In this document: positions 9,612-18,504 of the stretch, one piece after another
Layout of the letters: each line of letters opens with the position of its first letter
How positions within the stretch are numbered: position 1 is the stretch's first letter
NCBI GenBank assembly: GCA_040901795.1
Contig: JBBDYH010000080.1
Location: forward strand, 1-64,000
Direction of reading: 5' to 3'
Source: JBBDYH01 sp040901795
GTDB taxonomy: Bacteria; Planctomycetota; Planctomycetia; Pirellulales; JALHPA01
Length of the DNA stretch: 64,000 nt
Notes under the pieces: generated by a model
Database searches by the model: none
The model's input: the letters and a program-made list of their open reading frames with translations, nothing else
What the model was told of the DNA's origin: nothing
Made by a program: the position numbers and the translations under genes

Positions 9612-11524
9612 GCGGCAACCGCCTCACGGCAGGAAGTATCGAAAATCTGGCGATGCCAGAGTTCGAAGCACAACAGGGCCCACAAGCGGCGGCTATGGTC
9701 TTGCAGCCCGGTCACGTGTTCGTCGATGAGCTGTTGCACGGCGGAGACCTGAAAATAGCCTCGCCGCAGCGTGCTTGGATCCAGCAAGACTTCGCGGAGG
9801 TGCTCCTTCAGTTCGCCGCGGAACCAGCGGGCGATCGGGACCACGAAACCCTGCTTGCGACGCTTGAGGATTTCCTGAGGAATCATGTCTGCGAACGCCC
9901 GTTTCAAAATGTACTTGCCGCAGTTGCCGCGCAGCTTCAACGACAAAGGAATTCGGGCCGCCAATGCCACGACGTTCTGATCGAGGAAAGGGCTGCGGCA
10001 CTCCAGCCCATGGGCCATACTAGCGATGTCCACTTTGGTCAAAATGTCGCCGGGCAAATACGTTAGTTGGTCTACCAGAGTGGCGTGGGCAATAAAGTCC
10101 GTTTGCGCGATCTGTTCGCTGGCTGACTCCATAAAGCTCAACGGTTCTTGATCGCGTGCACTCCAGGCGAATTCAGCGTCGTAAAGGTTGTCCTTCGAGG
10201 CTTCGCTGAAGATCACGGCAGCGATTCGCGATAGCCGCTCGCGTGGAGACAAGGCCAGGAGCTTCAGGAACGTATGAGTCCGCCGCGCGAGCCTGCTGGA
10301 GTGCTCGCCAGGCAATAGCCGTCGCACCGCGGCCGACCCTGCGAGCTGCCGAGCTCGCGTGGGCAGAACGTCGAACTGTGCCAGACGTCGCAGTACTTTG
10401 TAGCGATCATAACCGCAGAATACTTCGTCGCCTCCATCCCCGGTGAGCGCCACAGTGACGGCCTGGCGGGTCAGCTTCGAGACAAACCAGGTCGGCAGAG
10501 CCGAGGCGTCGGCAAAGGGTTCGCCGAAGTGCCATACCAACGACGGCAGGGCCTCGAACGAGTTCTCTTCGACCAGAAACTCATGGTGCTCTGTTCCCAG
10601 GTGCTTTGCCACGAGCCGCGCATGGTCGCTTTCGTCGTACTCGCTTTCCGCGAAGCGGATCGAGAAGGTCTTCACCGGTCGCGGCGAGAGCTGCTGCATC
10701 AGGGCAACAATAATGCTTGAGTCGACGCCACCTGACAAAAACGCCCCCAGAGGAACGTCGCTGACCAGGCGTAGCCGCGTGGCCTCCCTCAATTCGGCAC
10801 GCACTTGCTCGCAAACTTCCGCCTCGCTAGCGGCTGCCAGCGGGCCTTCGTCTCCGAAACTCCAATAGCGCTCGAGTTGAAGTCGGCCGTTTTCAAAAAC
10901 GGCAAAGCAGGCCGGCGGTAGCTTGAAGACGTCGCGGTAGATCGTCTGCGGATGAGCGATGTAGCCCAAGCTGAGATATTGATCGACCGCCGACGGGTTG
11001 AGCTCGCGTATCACACCGGGTACGGCCATCAATGCGTTCAACTCGCTTGCGAACGCCAGCACACCATCCTGCACAGTATAGACCAAAGGCTTTTTGCCCA
11101 GCCGATCGCGGGCAAGCAGCAATCGCTGCCTCCGCGAATCCCAGATCGCCAGTGCGAACATGCCACGAAGCTGCTTGACGCAGTCGTCGCCTTCCTCCTC
11201 GTACAGATGGACGATGACCTCGGTGTCGGTTTGAGTGCGAAACCGATGCCCCCGTGCTTCGAGGCGCTCCCGCAGTTCGGCGAAATTGTAGATTTCTCCG
11301 TTGAAGACGGTCCAAACCGTTTCGTCCTCATTCGACAGAGGCTGCCGGCCGCCATCCAGATCGATGATGCTCAGGCGCGTGTGCGCTAATCCAGCCTGCG
11401 CGTCGATATATGTGCCTTGGCCATCCGGCCCGCGATGGCGCATCTGCCCCGCGATGCGACTCAGCTTCGGCATATCAACGCCCTGTGATGAATCGCTACA
11501 TATTATGCCGGCAATGCCACACAT
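9608..11524 (-). CDS. asnB: Asparagine synthase, glutamine-hydrolysing (exosortase-system amidotransferase type)
   Basis: 638 aa. It starts MCGIAGI, so Cys2 is the class II glutaminase nucleophile. The glutaminase domain continues with 'MRHRGPDGQGTY' and 'FNGEIYNFAELRERLEARGH'. The synthetase domain has the pyrophosphate loop 'FLSGGVDSSIIVALM' and 'ALTGDGGDEVFCGY'. The family uses glutamine nitrogen to amidate a carboxylate. Exosortase/PEP-CTERM loci typically carry such an enzyme, where it may amidate a uronic acid in the polysaccharide instead of making free asparagine; that role is inferred. An inverted repeat sits about 90-125 bases upstream. Confidence 0.92.
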   Translation of the reverse strand: MCGIAGIICSDSSQGVDMPKLSRIAGQMRHRGPDGQGTYIDAQAGLAHTRLSIIDLDGGRQPLSNEDETVWTVFNGEIYNFAELRERLEARGHRFRTQTDTEVIVHLYEEEGDDCVKQLRGMFALAIWDSRRQRLLLARDRLGKKPLVYTVQDGVLAFASELNALMAVPGVIRELNPSAVDQYLSLGYIAHPQTIYRDVFKLPPACFAVFENGRLQLERYWSFGDEGPLAAASEAEVCEQVRAELREATRLRLVSDVPLGAFLSGGVDSSIIVALMQQLSPRPVKTFSIRFAESEYDESDHARLVAKHLGTEHHEFLVEENSFEALPSLVWHFGEPFADASALPTWFVSKLTRQAVTVALTGDGGDEVFCGYDRYKVLRRLAQFDVLPTRARQLAGSAAVRRLLPGEHSSRLARRTHTFLKLLALSPRERLSRIAAVIFSEASKDNLYDAEFAWSARDQEPLSFMESASEQIAQTDFIAHATLVDQLTYLPGDILTKVDIASMAHGLECRSPFLDQNVVALAARIPLSLKLRGNCGKYILKRAFADMIPQEILKRRKQGFVVPIARWFRGELKEHLREVLLDPSTLRRGYFQVSAVQQLIDEHVTGLQDHSRRLWALLCFELWHRQIFDTSCREAVAA

Positions 11525-11610
11525 TATGGCGCACCAGATTTTTCTGTTTTGGAAGTCATTTAAATCACCAACGCACTGTAGACCAACGAACCTCTCGTGC
11601 CCGCCTCATG

Positions 11611-11649
11611 TATAGCAATACCCAGTGTCGTGAATGCTCGATTGCTATA
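11611..11649. repeat. Inverted repeat upstream of asnB
   Basis: TATAGCAAT at 11611-11619 and its exact complement ATTGCTATA at 11641-11649 are separated by 21 bases. No T run follows, so it is not an obvious terminator. It could be an operator or an RNA hairpin in the asnB leader; no factor is known. Confidence 0.5.
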
Positions 11650-11848
11650 TACGTCGTGCTAAATCCAAGGGTTCCCGACTAAAACGCAGCAGCCGCAATG
11701 GCTCGCGTAGTTCCTCGCCCTCCGTTTGAAATGGCCCGGGTCGCTCCATACGCACGAGATGCACCGATTTCCCCGCCTCGACGCGAATCCGCACGAGCCA
11801 CACTTGCCCTCGTTTCACCTCACTGAACTGGAGCGAAAGGACCGACAT
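11645..11848 (-). CDS. Possible small protein, 67 aa, unknown
   Basis: An ATG-initiated frame in the 400-base gap between the acetyltransferase and asnB. It has high GC at third codon positions like its neighbours, but no recognisable motif, and its stop falls inside the inverted repeat at 11641-11649. It could be the remnant of a longer gene or a chance frame. Nothing else coding is visible between 11525 and 11930. Confidence 0.3.
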   Translation of the reverse strand: MSVLSLQFSEVKRGQVWLVRIRVEAGKSVHLVRMERPGPFQTEGEELREPLRLLRFSREPLDLARRI

Positions 11849-11930
11849 GTGTAACGCACCGCGAGGGTGTGTTAAGAAGTTCCCTTAGTCTGTAATGATG
11901 CTTGAGCTTGGCAAAGTGGTTACCAACGAA

Positions 11931-12500
11931 TCATTCATGTACATACGCCGTCATTGGGTCGCCGAACCCGCAGTTTTGGATCACTCGAAGGCACGAGTGG
12001 TTGGTGCTCGACGTATCGATGTAAATGACGCTGTATCCGCGTGACACCAGTTCGTTGATTCCGTGCTGAGATGCGTAAGTTGCGATACCGCGTCCTCGAA
12101 CCTCTGGGGCCGACCAAATTGGTCCGATCACTGCCGCGTGGCGCTCCACAAAGTAATGACGACAGTATGAGGCGGTTGCCCAGGCGGAATGCACGATTCG
12201 CCCCTCTTCCCGGACGCAATAGAACATCCTTCGCTTCGTAAGGATCCGCACGCAGCCTTTTATCGCGCCACGAATCCCCGCCACTCTCCGGACCTCGCGA
12301 AACAACCGCAAGTATTCCCTCAACGTGTCGCAAAACGTGAAAGATACGCCGTCGATCCATTGCGCTGGAATGGCTTCCGTCCGCTCTTGCCGGAAGACAA
12401 GCTGAAGGCGGAAAGTGCTTGGAATGCGCAGCGTGACTTCGGTTAACGACTTGCCCGTCGTTTCGTGCCGCTTCAGTTCGGCAAACATTGTCGCTGACAT
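11931..12500 (-). CDS. GNAT-family acetyltransferase
   Basis: 189 aa. The acetyl-CoA-binding motif A is clear in 'IWSAPEVRGRGIATYASQHG' (R-G-R-G-I), followed by the late GNAT strand 'VIYIDTSSTNHSCLRVIQNC'. The N-terminal half (residues 1-90) is unusual and gives no family. It lies directly downstream of a FemAB/GNAT-like gene and in the same locus as an AAC(3)-like acetyltransferase and an aminotransferase fusion, so an amino sugar is a plausible acceptor. The substrate is inferred, not shown. Confidence 0.75.
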   Translation of the reverse strand: MSATMFAELKRHETTGKSLTEVTLRIPSTFRLQLVFRQERTEAIPAQWIDGVSFTFCDTLREYLRLFREVRRVAGIRGAIKGCVRILTKRRMFYCVREEGRIVHSAWATASYCRHYFVERHAAVIGPIWSAPEVRGRGIATYASQHGINELVSRGYSVIYIDTSSTNHSCLRVIQNCGFGDPMTAYVHE

Positions 12501-12537
12501 TGGCGATTTCCTATGGATCTGTTGAGTGGCAAGACAG

Positions 12538-13290
12538 TCAGCCGAGGACCCAATTCACTCGATGCGGCTCGAACAGAAACTTCCGCTTGAATCGCCGCAT
12601 AGTCGTCCCGGCGCCAAAGTACGTCCCGTAGCTGAAATACTTCACGCCCGGCCGCTCGCGAATCAGATGATCGGCTATGCCTACGATCAACATTGGTATC
12701 ACGCCATTGGGCTGATGAGTGGCATGTCCATAAATGTGCTCCAACATGCAGATCTCGCCGCATATAAAACATCCCGCATATGCATACAGTCGATCTTTCT
12801 TCAGTACACCAAAGTAGGGATAGTCATGCGCTCCATTTAGCGACGGAGGATTGTTGCAACGCGACACTGCTCCATTGACAAACTCTGCGGGCAGAGTGCC
12901 TTGGCGCACACTGGTAGATCGCCTAATCTCACACACGTCTTCCAGGTGATCGTTATACGTGATCTGGCGAAACTCATAACCCAGGCGACGAGCCTTCTTC
13001 ACGTTCCGCCGGGCAGCCGCCTCTATCTGCATGAAATACTCGTCGAAGTCGCGCGGCAATCGGCACATTGCCACACCGATCGTTTGAGAGCGGATCAAAG
13101 GAAACCGGCGATGCCGCCGTCGCGCATTTCGAAAAAACTCCTCAACTAAACTCAGGTAAAATGAATCGTTGGCGCGGGCGCGCTCCGCCTGGAGACTCAC
13201 TTCTAAACGCGGCAGTCGACGCACCTCCCAAAGATCCTGAACAAGCTGCGAAACGTTCATCTGTTTGGGCACTTCTTCTAAGCTAAGCAT
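12538..13290 (-). CDS. FemAB/GNAT-like acyltransferase of a polysaccharide locus
   Basis: The open frame reaches 13515, but most of that upstream part lies inside the preceding glycosyltransferase gene. ATGs at 13290 (13-base overlap) and 13260 are the realistic starts, and neither has a strong ribosome site. The region 'QIEAAARRNVKKARRLGYEF' is a FemAB-type Lys/Arg segment, and 'YFGVLKKDRLYAYAGCFICG' looks like a central GNAT sheet. 'YFSYGTYFGAGTTMRRFKRKF' is the conserved-looking C-terminal block. About 250 aa. The likely role is acylation or aminoacylation of a sugar; the assignment is tentative. Confidence 0.6.
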   Translation of the reverse strand: MLSLEEVPKQMNVSQLVQDLWEVRRLPRLEVSLQAERARANDSFYLSLVEEFFRNARRRHRRFPLIRSQTIGVAMCRLPRDFDEYFMQIEAAARRNVKKARRLGYEFRQITYNDHLEDVCEIRRSTSVRQGTLPAEFVNGAVSRCNNPPSLNGAHDYPYFGVLKKDRLYAYAGCFICGEICMLEHIYGHATHQPNGVIPMLIVGIADHLIRERPGVKYFSYGTYFGAGTTMRRFKRKFLFEPHRVNWVLG

Positions 13291-14525
13291 GCCGCGGGAG
13301 AAAGTTTCGTTGACCGTCCAGTAAGTCGATCTAATGCTTCTGTCAACTGACGAGCAGATTCCTCGCGCGTAAACGCCATCGCGCACGGCATATTCCCGAT
13401 GGGTTCTTCTTCCGATCTGACGATCGAAACCAGTTCCAATAACGCCTGTCGTATGCCGGGCATGTCGAGCGGGGAAACGATCCGGTGCGGCACGCCGCTT
13501 GTGCGCAGCACCCAAGCAGTGTCGCTCTCAGGCTCGGCCAGCGCAAGCACAGGCCGCTGACAACCGACATACTCATACAGCTTTGCCGGAACGCCGCTTC
13601 GCCGACCGGCTGCGTCGAGCAGAAGCAGGATATCGGCATCGACCATTCGTTGCTTGGTAACATTGTAGGGAGCATGCTCGACGATGCTCACCGAATCGGA
13701 GCAACCTCGGCGGCAAATCTCTTGTGCCAGATCAAGCCCGCTCCATTTGCAACGGCCCAGAAACGTCACGTGCCACGTTGAAGGGTCTGACGCGCACAGC
13801 TCGGAAAGCGCGTCGAGCATAGGCCGCGGGTCACGGCCGGCGTACAGTTCACCGGCGTGCAAAACCTCCACGCGGCTTGAACGAGCACGAGGCGAACGTC
13901 TCGGCACGGATTCCGGATCATAGCCGTTGGTAACGCACACGATTCTCATGGCACTGGCTGGATAGGAACGTTGCAGGACTGCATGCGCGCGCGGCGCGTT
14001 GGCCACGATCACGTCGGCCTGACGCATCACAGCCGCTTCCCATCGTCGAGCAATTCGTTGGCGACCCCGATGGGGAATCTCCTGCGAAACCCAGGGGTCA
14101 CGAAAATCGGCAATCCATGGAAGCCCGAATCGGCGCTTAAGCTTAAGTCCGAGGAGGTGGACGCTGTGGGGGGGACCGGAAGTGAAAATCGCATCCGGTC
14201 GTTCAGCGTCCACAATTCGACCACAGACGCGGCGAGCCGATCGCGACCAAAGGAGATAGTTGTCGCCAACGCCGGTCTGTTTCAATGCGCGGTGGACTGC
14301 GGCCGCCCATCTCCCTTTAGGGAACGGCACAAACGTTACCGAAACATTCTCTGGGACCTGCGCCGCCAACAACTCATCCCGCGGCTCCCACCAGACCGGC
14401 GCGCATGTGACGACCGACACGTCCCAACCGAACTTTGGCAAATGCCGCGCAAAGCCGAGCATACGATGCGCACCGCTAGCCGCAGTCGGCGGAAAGTAGG
14501 GGCAGATTATGAGCAGACGCGACAT
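13278..14525 (-). CDS. GT4-like glycosyltransferase
   Basis: 415 aa. 'RLLIICPYFPPTAASGAHRM' is the characteristic N terminus of GT-B enzymes in exopolysaccharide loci. The donor domain includes 'IVCVTNGYDPESVPRR', 'VLHAGELYAGRDPRPMLDAL' and 'GVPAKLYEYVGCQRPVLALA', where the conserved glutamate binds the nucleotide sugar. The C-terminal 13 bases overlap the longest version of the next gene. The 5' end overlaps the AAC(3)-like gene by 19 bases. Confidence 0.85.
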   Translation of the reverse strand: MSRLLIICPYFPPTAASGAHRMLGFARHLPKFGWDVSVVTCAPVWWEPRDELLAAQVPENVSVTFVPFPKGRWAAAVHRALKQTGVGDNYLLWSRSARRVCGRIVDAERPDAIFTSGPPHSVHLLGLKLKRRFGLPWIADFRDPWVSQEIPHRGRQRIARRWEAAVMRQADVIVANAPRAHAVLQRSYPASAMRIVCVTNGYDPESVPRRSPRARSSRVEVLHAGELYAGRDPRPMLDALSELCASDPSTWHVTFLGRCKWSGLDLAQEICRRGCSDSVSIVEHAPYNVTKQRMVDADILLLLDAAGRRSGVPAKLYEYVGCQRPVLALAEPESDTAWVLRTSGVPHRIVSPLDMPGIRQALLELVSIVRSEEEPIGNMPCAMAFTREESARQLTEALDRLTGRSTKLSPAACLA

Positions 14526-15361
14526 TCTTTAAGAGGTCTATTCTGGCAAAGAAATGTTGGATTCTCGCTTAGGCGGCTGAGCAAGGCGTCCCGCATCCGT
14601 AGACTGTCGATCACTTGGATGATCGCCCCTCCGACTCTGCCGGTGCGGAGGGCGTTTGACTGCACAAGTGTGGGTTCCATTTCCGAAAACCGCCGCGGAA
14701 TTGCCTCGCGGTGCCGGCGAATGTGACAAGCGGTCTTCTTACCCTGATCGTCAATGACATCGAACGTATCACACTCGTCCCGCAGCAGGTATTCAACGTG
14801 CGCTAAAGCCTCAATAGCATGAAATGCAGTGTTGCTGCTAAGCGAGGCTCCGAGCAAAAGAATCTGGCCGCGCGCTTCTATCAATTTGACATACGGACTG
14901 CCAACGCCGCACGGTTCATTGGCGTGCTGATGATTCCCAATTAGCCACTCCGCACACGGACCCTTTGCGGCGACCGAATGTGTAGGATGCAAGCTCCTTT
15001 TCACGTCCGGCAACTTCCGAAACACTTCTGTAATCCTGCCTACACAACTTGGCGTATTGCGAGCATCAAACACGCGGGACCCGGCCGATACCCATTCCCA
15101 TGAGTGTGTTGGCATTACCACCGTTCCTGCCGGACCGACCGAATCGAAAAGCGCAGCGATAACGGCCTCAGCGCCTCCACGGACATAGCCGAACGACGAT
15201 AGGGAACTGTGAACGAATAGAATTCCACCTTGGCGCACTCCGAGTCGCGATAATGCGGTGACCAACTTGCGTCGCGTGACCCAGGGGTGCCGAACCACCT
15301 TGTTAATGAGCTTAACCCACCGCTTAGCACTAGACATGGTGGACAGTGAACTTGCTCCCAT
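14507..15361 (-). CDS. AAC(3)/YokD-family N-acetyltransferase
   Basis: 284 aa. 'GILFVHSSLSSFGYVRGGAE' and 'GTVVMPTHSW' are the CoA/acceptor motifs of the Antibiotic_NAT family. 'RSLHPTHSVAAKG' carries the histidine expected near the active site, and 'GQILLLGASLSSNTAFHAIE' is the matching later block. The start at 15361 is chosen because AGAGG lies eight bases upstream, within the stop region of the preceding fusion gene. Known members acetylate the 3-amino group of aminoglycosides. In this setting, next to an aminotransferase that would make an amino sugar or amino-cyclitol, a polysaccharide precursor is the likelier substrate (inference). Confidence 0.85.
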   Translation of the reverse strand: MGASSLSTMSSAKRWVKLINKVVRHPWVTRRKLVTALSRLGVRQGGILFVHSSLSSFGYVRGGAEAVIAALFDSVGPAGTVVMPTHSWEWVSAGSRVFDARNTPSCVGRITEVFRKLPDVKRSLHPTHSVAAKGPCAEWLIGNHQHANEPCGVGSPYVKLIEARGQILLLGASLSSNTAFHAIEALAHVEYLLRDECDTFDVIDDQGKKTACHIRRHREAIPRRFSEMEPTLVQSNALRTGRVGGAIIQVIDSLRMRDALLSRLSENPTFLCQNRPLKECRVCS

Positions 15362-15371
15362 GCACTTACCT

Positions 15372-17750
15372 CTAGCTCTCGACGAGAACCGGCGATTTCA
15401 GCTCGCGACTTCGGACGGTAGAGTCGCATCGCTCACTAGCAGATATGATCTTCTTCACTGCATGTAGCGCCTCTCGGACATGCGTACGGTTTATGTCGCT
15501 GTTCCACGGTATGATCACTTGTCGCTTAAAGAAGTCGGCTAGTCCGGAGAAGTCCTGCGACATCCGATCTTGCCAACTCGACGGCAAGGGATAACCACTG
15601 CTGCCGTAGGTCCTGCGACGCACAAACAACTCTTCCTCGAATAGCGGCCGCGGCAGATAATGGCGCCGAGCCGGTATTCCCTCGGCTTGTAAGGCTGCAA
15701 CGAAGTCATCTGGATTGATCCTCACAGTTTCTTCGTCTAGAGCAAAGTTAAACATCCACCACGCCGGAGCAGTACCGCTTTCCACTTCCGGCAACTGAAT
15801 ACCCGAAATCGACCGAAGACCTAAGCGTAGGTCTTCAGCCGCTTGCCGCCGACGATCCATAAGGACAGGAAGGCGGCGCAATTGTACGCGAGCAACCGCC
15901 GCCTGTAACTCTGTCATCCGGTAGTTCATGCCAAAGAACTCATGGGCACGAGCGCCTGAGGAACGATTCCATCCCTTATCCACAAACATTCGAGCGCGTT
16001 GGGCGTATTCGCGCCGATTCACTAGCGTGAGGCCGCCATCTCCACACGTAACCTGTTTCGACTGCTGAAAGCTAAAACATCCAAAGTCACCGCTCATTCC
16101 AATCCGGCGACCTCGATACGTTGCAAGGTGTGCTTGCGCACAATCCTCAATTACGGCAATTCCAAGAGGTCGCAAAAGATCGAGAATAGGATCTAAGGGT
16201 GCTGGACGCCCAAACAAATGAACAACGATCACCGCGCGCGTGCGAGGGGTGATCCTTGCCGCAATTGTCTCTCGTGTAAGGTTTCCCGACACGGCATCGA
16301 TATCTGCAAACACCGGCACGCAATTGCATGCAAGAATCGGGATCACCGTCCCCATATCCGTCATAGGCGTCGTAATGACCTCGTCGCCTGGCTCGGGATT
16401 AATCGTAGCCAAAGCCGTATGCAGAGCTGCAGTACCGGAGGTCGACGCCACTGCGCATTCAGATCTGTAAAGGTTGGCGAATTCCGACTCAAGCGCGCGA
16501 ACTTGTGATCCATCCACTGAGCACAGCCGCTTGCTTCGAATCACGCCTGCTACAGCGGCCAACTCCTGAAGTCCAATCTTCGGTCGCGCGGACGGCCAGC
16601 GCTTTACAGCAACCCCACCTCCATCTATCGCCAGCGATGGACTGTTGGCTAATGACCGGTATTGTCCCGCGTTATCAATTGGGGGCCTGTCACCGACTTC
16701 TTCCACGCCGTACAACTGCCCAATTATGTCGCCGGAGTTCGTCAAGGGCAGTTCCACGGGTTCGCCAAACCGAGCGGAGTCGTATAGGGCAAGGACAAGC
16801 TCCGCGGTCCTAGCGCTGTTCTCAATGTTCGCTGAATACTCTGTCCGGCGTCCACGGCTCCATTCCAGAAACTCAGAAAACTGGCGCTTACGGCACTCTC
16901 CCATTGCGCGGCCGGGATCGAATGTCGCAATTGCCCTGCCGTTTAGTTCGACCTGACCAGGTGTTACCTCTAATGACCCGCGCGCGCCACTGATCTTTAT
17001 ACCGAAAAAGGATGGAGACCAGTCACCTGTATTAAATTCAAAACGCGTGCCATTTGCGAATAGGATTTCACCCTTAGCACGTGTCTCTACGCGCATGCCT
17101 CGGTCCACTTCATCGTTCATTCGCTCGCACTGCGCCGACACTCGCACCGCACCCTCATCGCCGAGCAGAAACCGAACGGTGTCAACAAGGTGCGGACCGT
17201 TATTTGCCAAGCTGCTAACAATATTGCCCGCTACATCTCGTACCTCCCCCACTGCACCGTCCGCCAGTAGCCTTCGCGCGGCTCGAAATGCTGGATGGAA
17301 CCTATACTGGTGACCCCCGGCCAATCTAGTCCCCGACTCCAAGCACGCCGCCTGCATCGCGCCGATGTGATCCATGCGAAGAGCGATTGGCTTCTCACAC
17401 AGTATCCCCTTCACGCCTGCCTTCGCCGCCACGATCACAATCTCCGCATGCGACTCTGGCCAGGTACACACGCTTAAGATGTCTGGCCGCACTTGCGACA
17501 GCATGCGATCAAGGTCGCGGAAGGTACGTACGGCACGCCAACGGCCCTTTGCAGCCGCCAATGCAGAAAGGTTCGTGTCCTGGACTGCCGCCACGCGGAC
17601 GAGCAACCCGCGCTCCAGAGAATCAAAGTGGTCAACTGCGATTCTACCGCAACCGACGATCGCCGCGCGCGTTTCGAACGGGCCGAACGAGATGCGTTCC
17701 TTAATGATCCGAGTAGCCTTCCGGGCAATTCGCTGACGCAATCTCTTCAT
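15372..17750 (-). CDS. Fusion of Gfo/Idh/MocA dehydrogenase and DegT/DnrJ/EryC1 aminotransferase
   Basis: 792 aa. Residues 25-335 form a Gfo/Idh/MocA oxidoreductase: Rossmann motif 'AAIVGCGRIA' (29-38), catalytic 'CEKPI' (118-122) and 'GGHQYRFHP' (145-153). After a linker of about 50 residues, residues 390-780 form a PLP aminotransferase: 'ASTSGTAALHTAL' (435-447), 'VIEDCAQAH' (533-541) and the PLP lysine in 'FSFQQSKQVTCGDGG' (Lys565). Separate enzymes of these families act in sequence: oxidise a sugar or cyclitol hydroxyl, then transaminate the ketone. The fusion suggests channelled synthesis of an amino sugar or amino-cyclitol, with the adjacent AAC(3)-like enzyme as likely acetylase. The exact substrate is unknown. 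Confidence 0.9.
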   Translation of the reverse strand: MKRLRQRIARKATRIIKERISFGPFETRAAIVGCGRIAVDHFDSLERGLLVRVAAVQDTNLSALAAAKGRWRAVRTFRDLDRMLSQVRPDILSVCTWPESHAEIVIVAAKAGVKGILCEKPIALRMDHIGAMQAACLESGTRLAGGHQYRFHPAFRAARRLLADGAVGEVRDVAGNIVSSLANNGPHLVDTVRFLLGDEGAVRVSAQCERMNDEVDRGMRVETRAKGEILFANGTRFEFNTGDWSPSFFGIKISGARGSLEVTPGQVELNGRAIATFDPGRAMGECRKRQFSEFLEWSRGRRTEYSANIENSARTAELVLALYDSARFGEPVELPLTNSGDIIGQLYGVEEVGDRPPIDNAGQYRSLANSPSLAIDGGGVAVKRWPSARPKIGLQELAAVAGVIRSKRLCSVDGSQVRALESEFANLYRSECAVASTSGTAALHTALATINPEPGDEVITTPMTDMGTVIPILACNCVPVFADIDAVSGNLTRETIAARITPRTRAVIVVHLFGRPAPLDPILDLLRPLGIAVIEDCAQAHLATYRGRRIGMSGDFGCFSFQQSKQVTCGDGGLTLVNRREYAQRARMFVDKGWNRSSGARAHEFFGMNYRMTELQAAVARVQLRRLPVLMDRRRQAAEDLRLGLRSISGIQLPEVESGTAPAWWMFNFALDEETVRINPDDFVAALQAEGIPARRHYLPRPLFEEELFVRRRTYGSSGYPLPSSWQDRMSQDFSGLADFFKRQVIIPWNSDINRTHVREALHAVKKIISASERCDSTVRSRELKSPVLVES

Positions 17751-17801
17751 TGAGTAGCAACCATGAGCAAAGGTTTCGTCTTACTTACCCCAATAAAACA
17801 C

Positions 17802-18479
17802 TCAACCAACGAGCCCGTTCCGAGTACCTTCCAACAAGTAAAGTCGATCATCCGCGTTCTTCGGCATCCGAAACGCTGAAACGGTGATGTCATCAAAAAA
17901 CTGTCCGTATCGATCATTCACTTCTTGCACAGAGCGAAAGAACCGGACATGACTTTTGTATGGGAAGCTTGGCACGGTCACGAAGCACCGAACGCCGGGC
18001 GGAAAGTGTCCGACTACCGTTAGATCGTCGTCAATATGCTCCAAAACTTCGGTGCACACGATCGCATCACATGGCCACGTCGTATACAGCTGGCTGGTAC
18101 GTGCGTCGTCTCTCTCAAAGCGAGTGCCGGGAAGTGTGGTTCTTGCAATCGTTATCGCGACCTGACTGAAATCAAACCCGACGTACTCAGTGACAGACAC
18201 TTCTCTTAGGAGTGCAGCCAGTTGTCCAGGACCACACCCAACCTCGAGTACTTGGCGAAGGCCTCGGCATCGAATTCGATCGGCAATTACAGTCCAGATG
18301 AAATAGTAGGGGGATTGCCAGAATGGAGAGTGATAAGACTCGATCGTGGAATACGCCTCATCATAATAACTGGGGCCGTGCTCAGAGTCCGCGCGACAGA
18401 CCTGTCCCTCCTGTGAGGAGAGACCAGTTATCGTGCGCGTTACGGTCGAGGCAATGGCACGGAACCGTTTAGTTAGCAT
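17802..18479 (-). CDS. Class I SAM-dependent methyltransferase
   Basis: 225 aa. Motif I 'LEVGCGPGQL' (78-87), 'EYVGFDFSQVAI' as motif II and 'CTEVLEHIDDD' as the post-motif place it in the Methyltransf_23/25 group. The stretch 'YYDEAYSTIESYHSPFW' is typical of methyltransferases found beside polysaccharide ABC exporters. It lies between the exporter ATPase and the dehydrogenase-aminotransferase fusion. It may methylate a sugar or the chain terminus, which would fit the Wzt-type exporter upstream, but that is inference. Confidence 0.85.
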   Translation of the reverse strand: MLTKRFRAIASTVTRTITGLSSQEGQVCRADSEHGPSYYDEAYSTIESYHSPFWQSPYYFIWTVIADRIRCRGLRQVLEVGCGPGQLAALLREVSVTEYVGFDFSQVAITIARTTLPGTRFERDDARTSQLYTTWPCDAIVCTEVLEHIDDDLTVVGHFPPGVRCFVTVPSFPYKSHVRFFRSVQEVNDRYGQFFDDITVSAFRMPKNADDRLYLLEGTRNGLVG

Positions 18480-18504
18480 TTTTCGAGATTGCTAGGGTGG
18501 ATCG

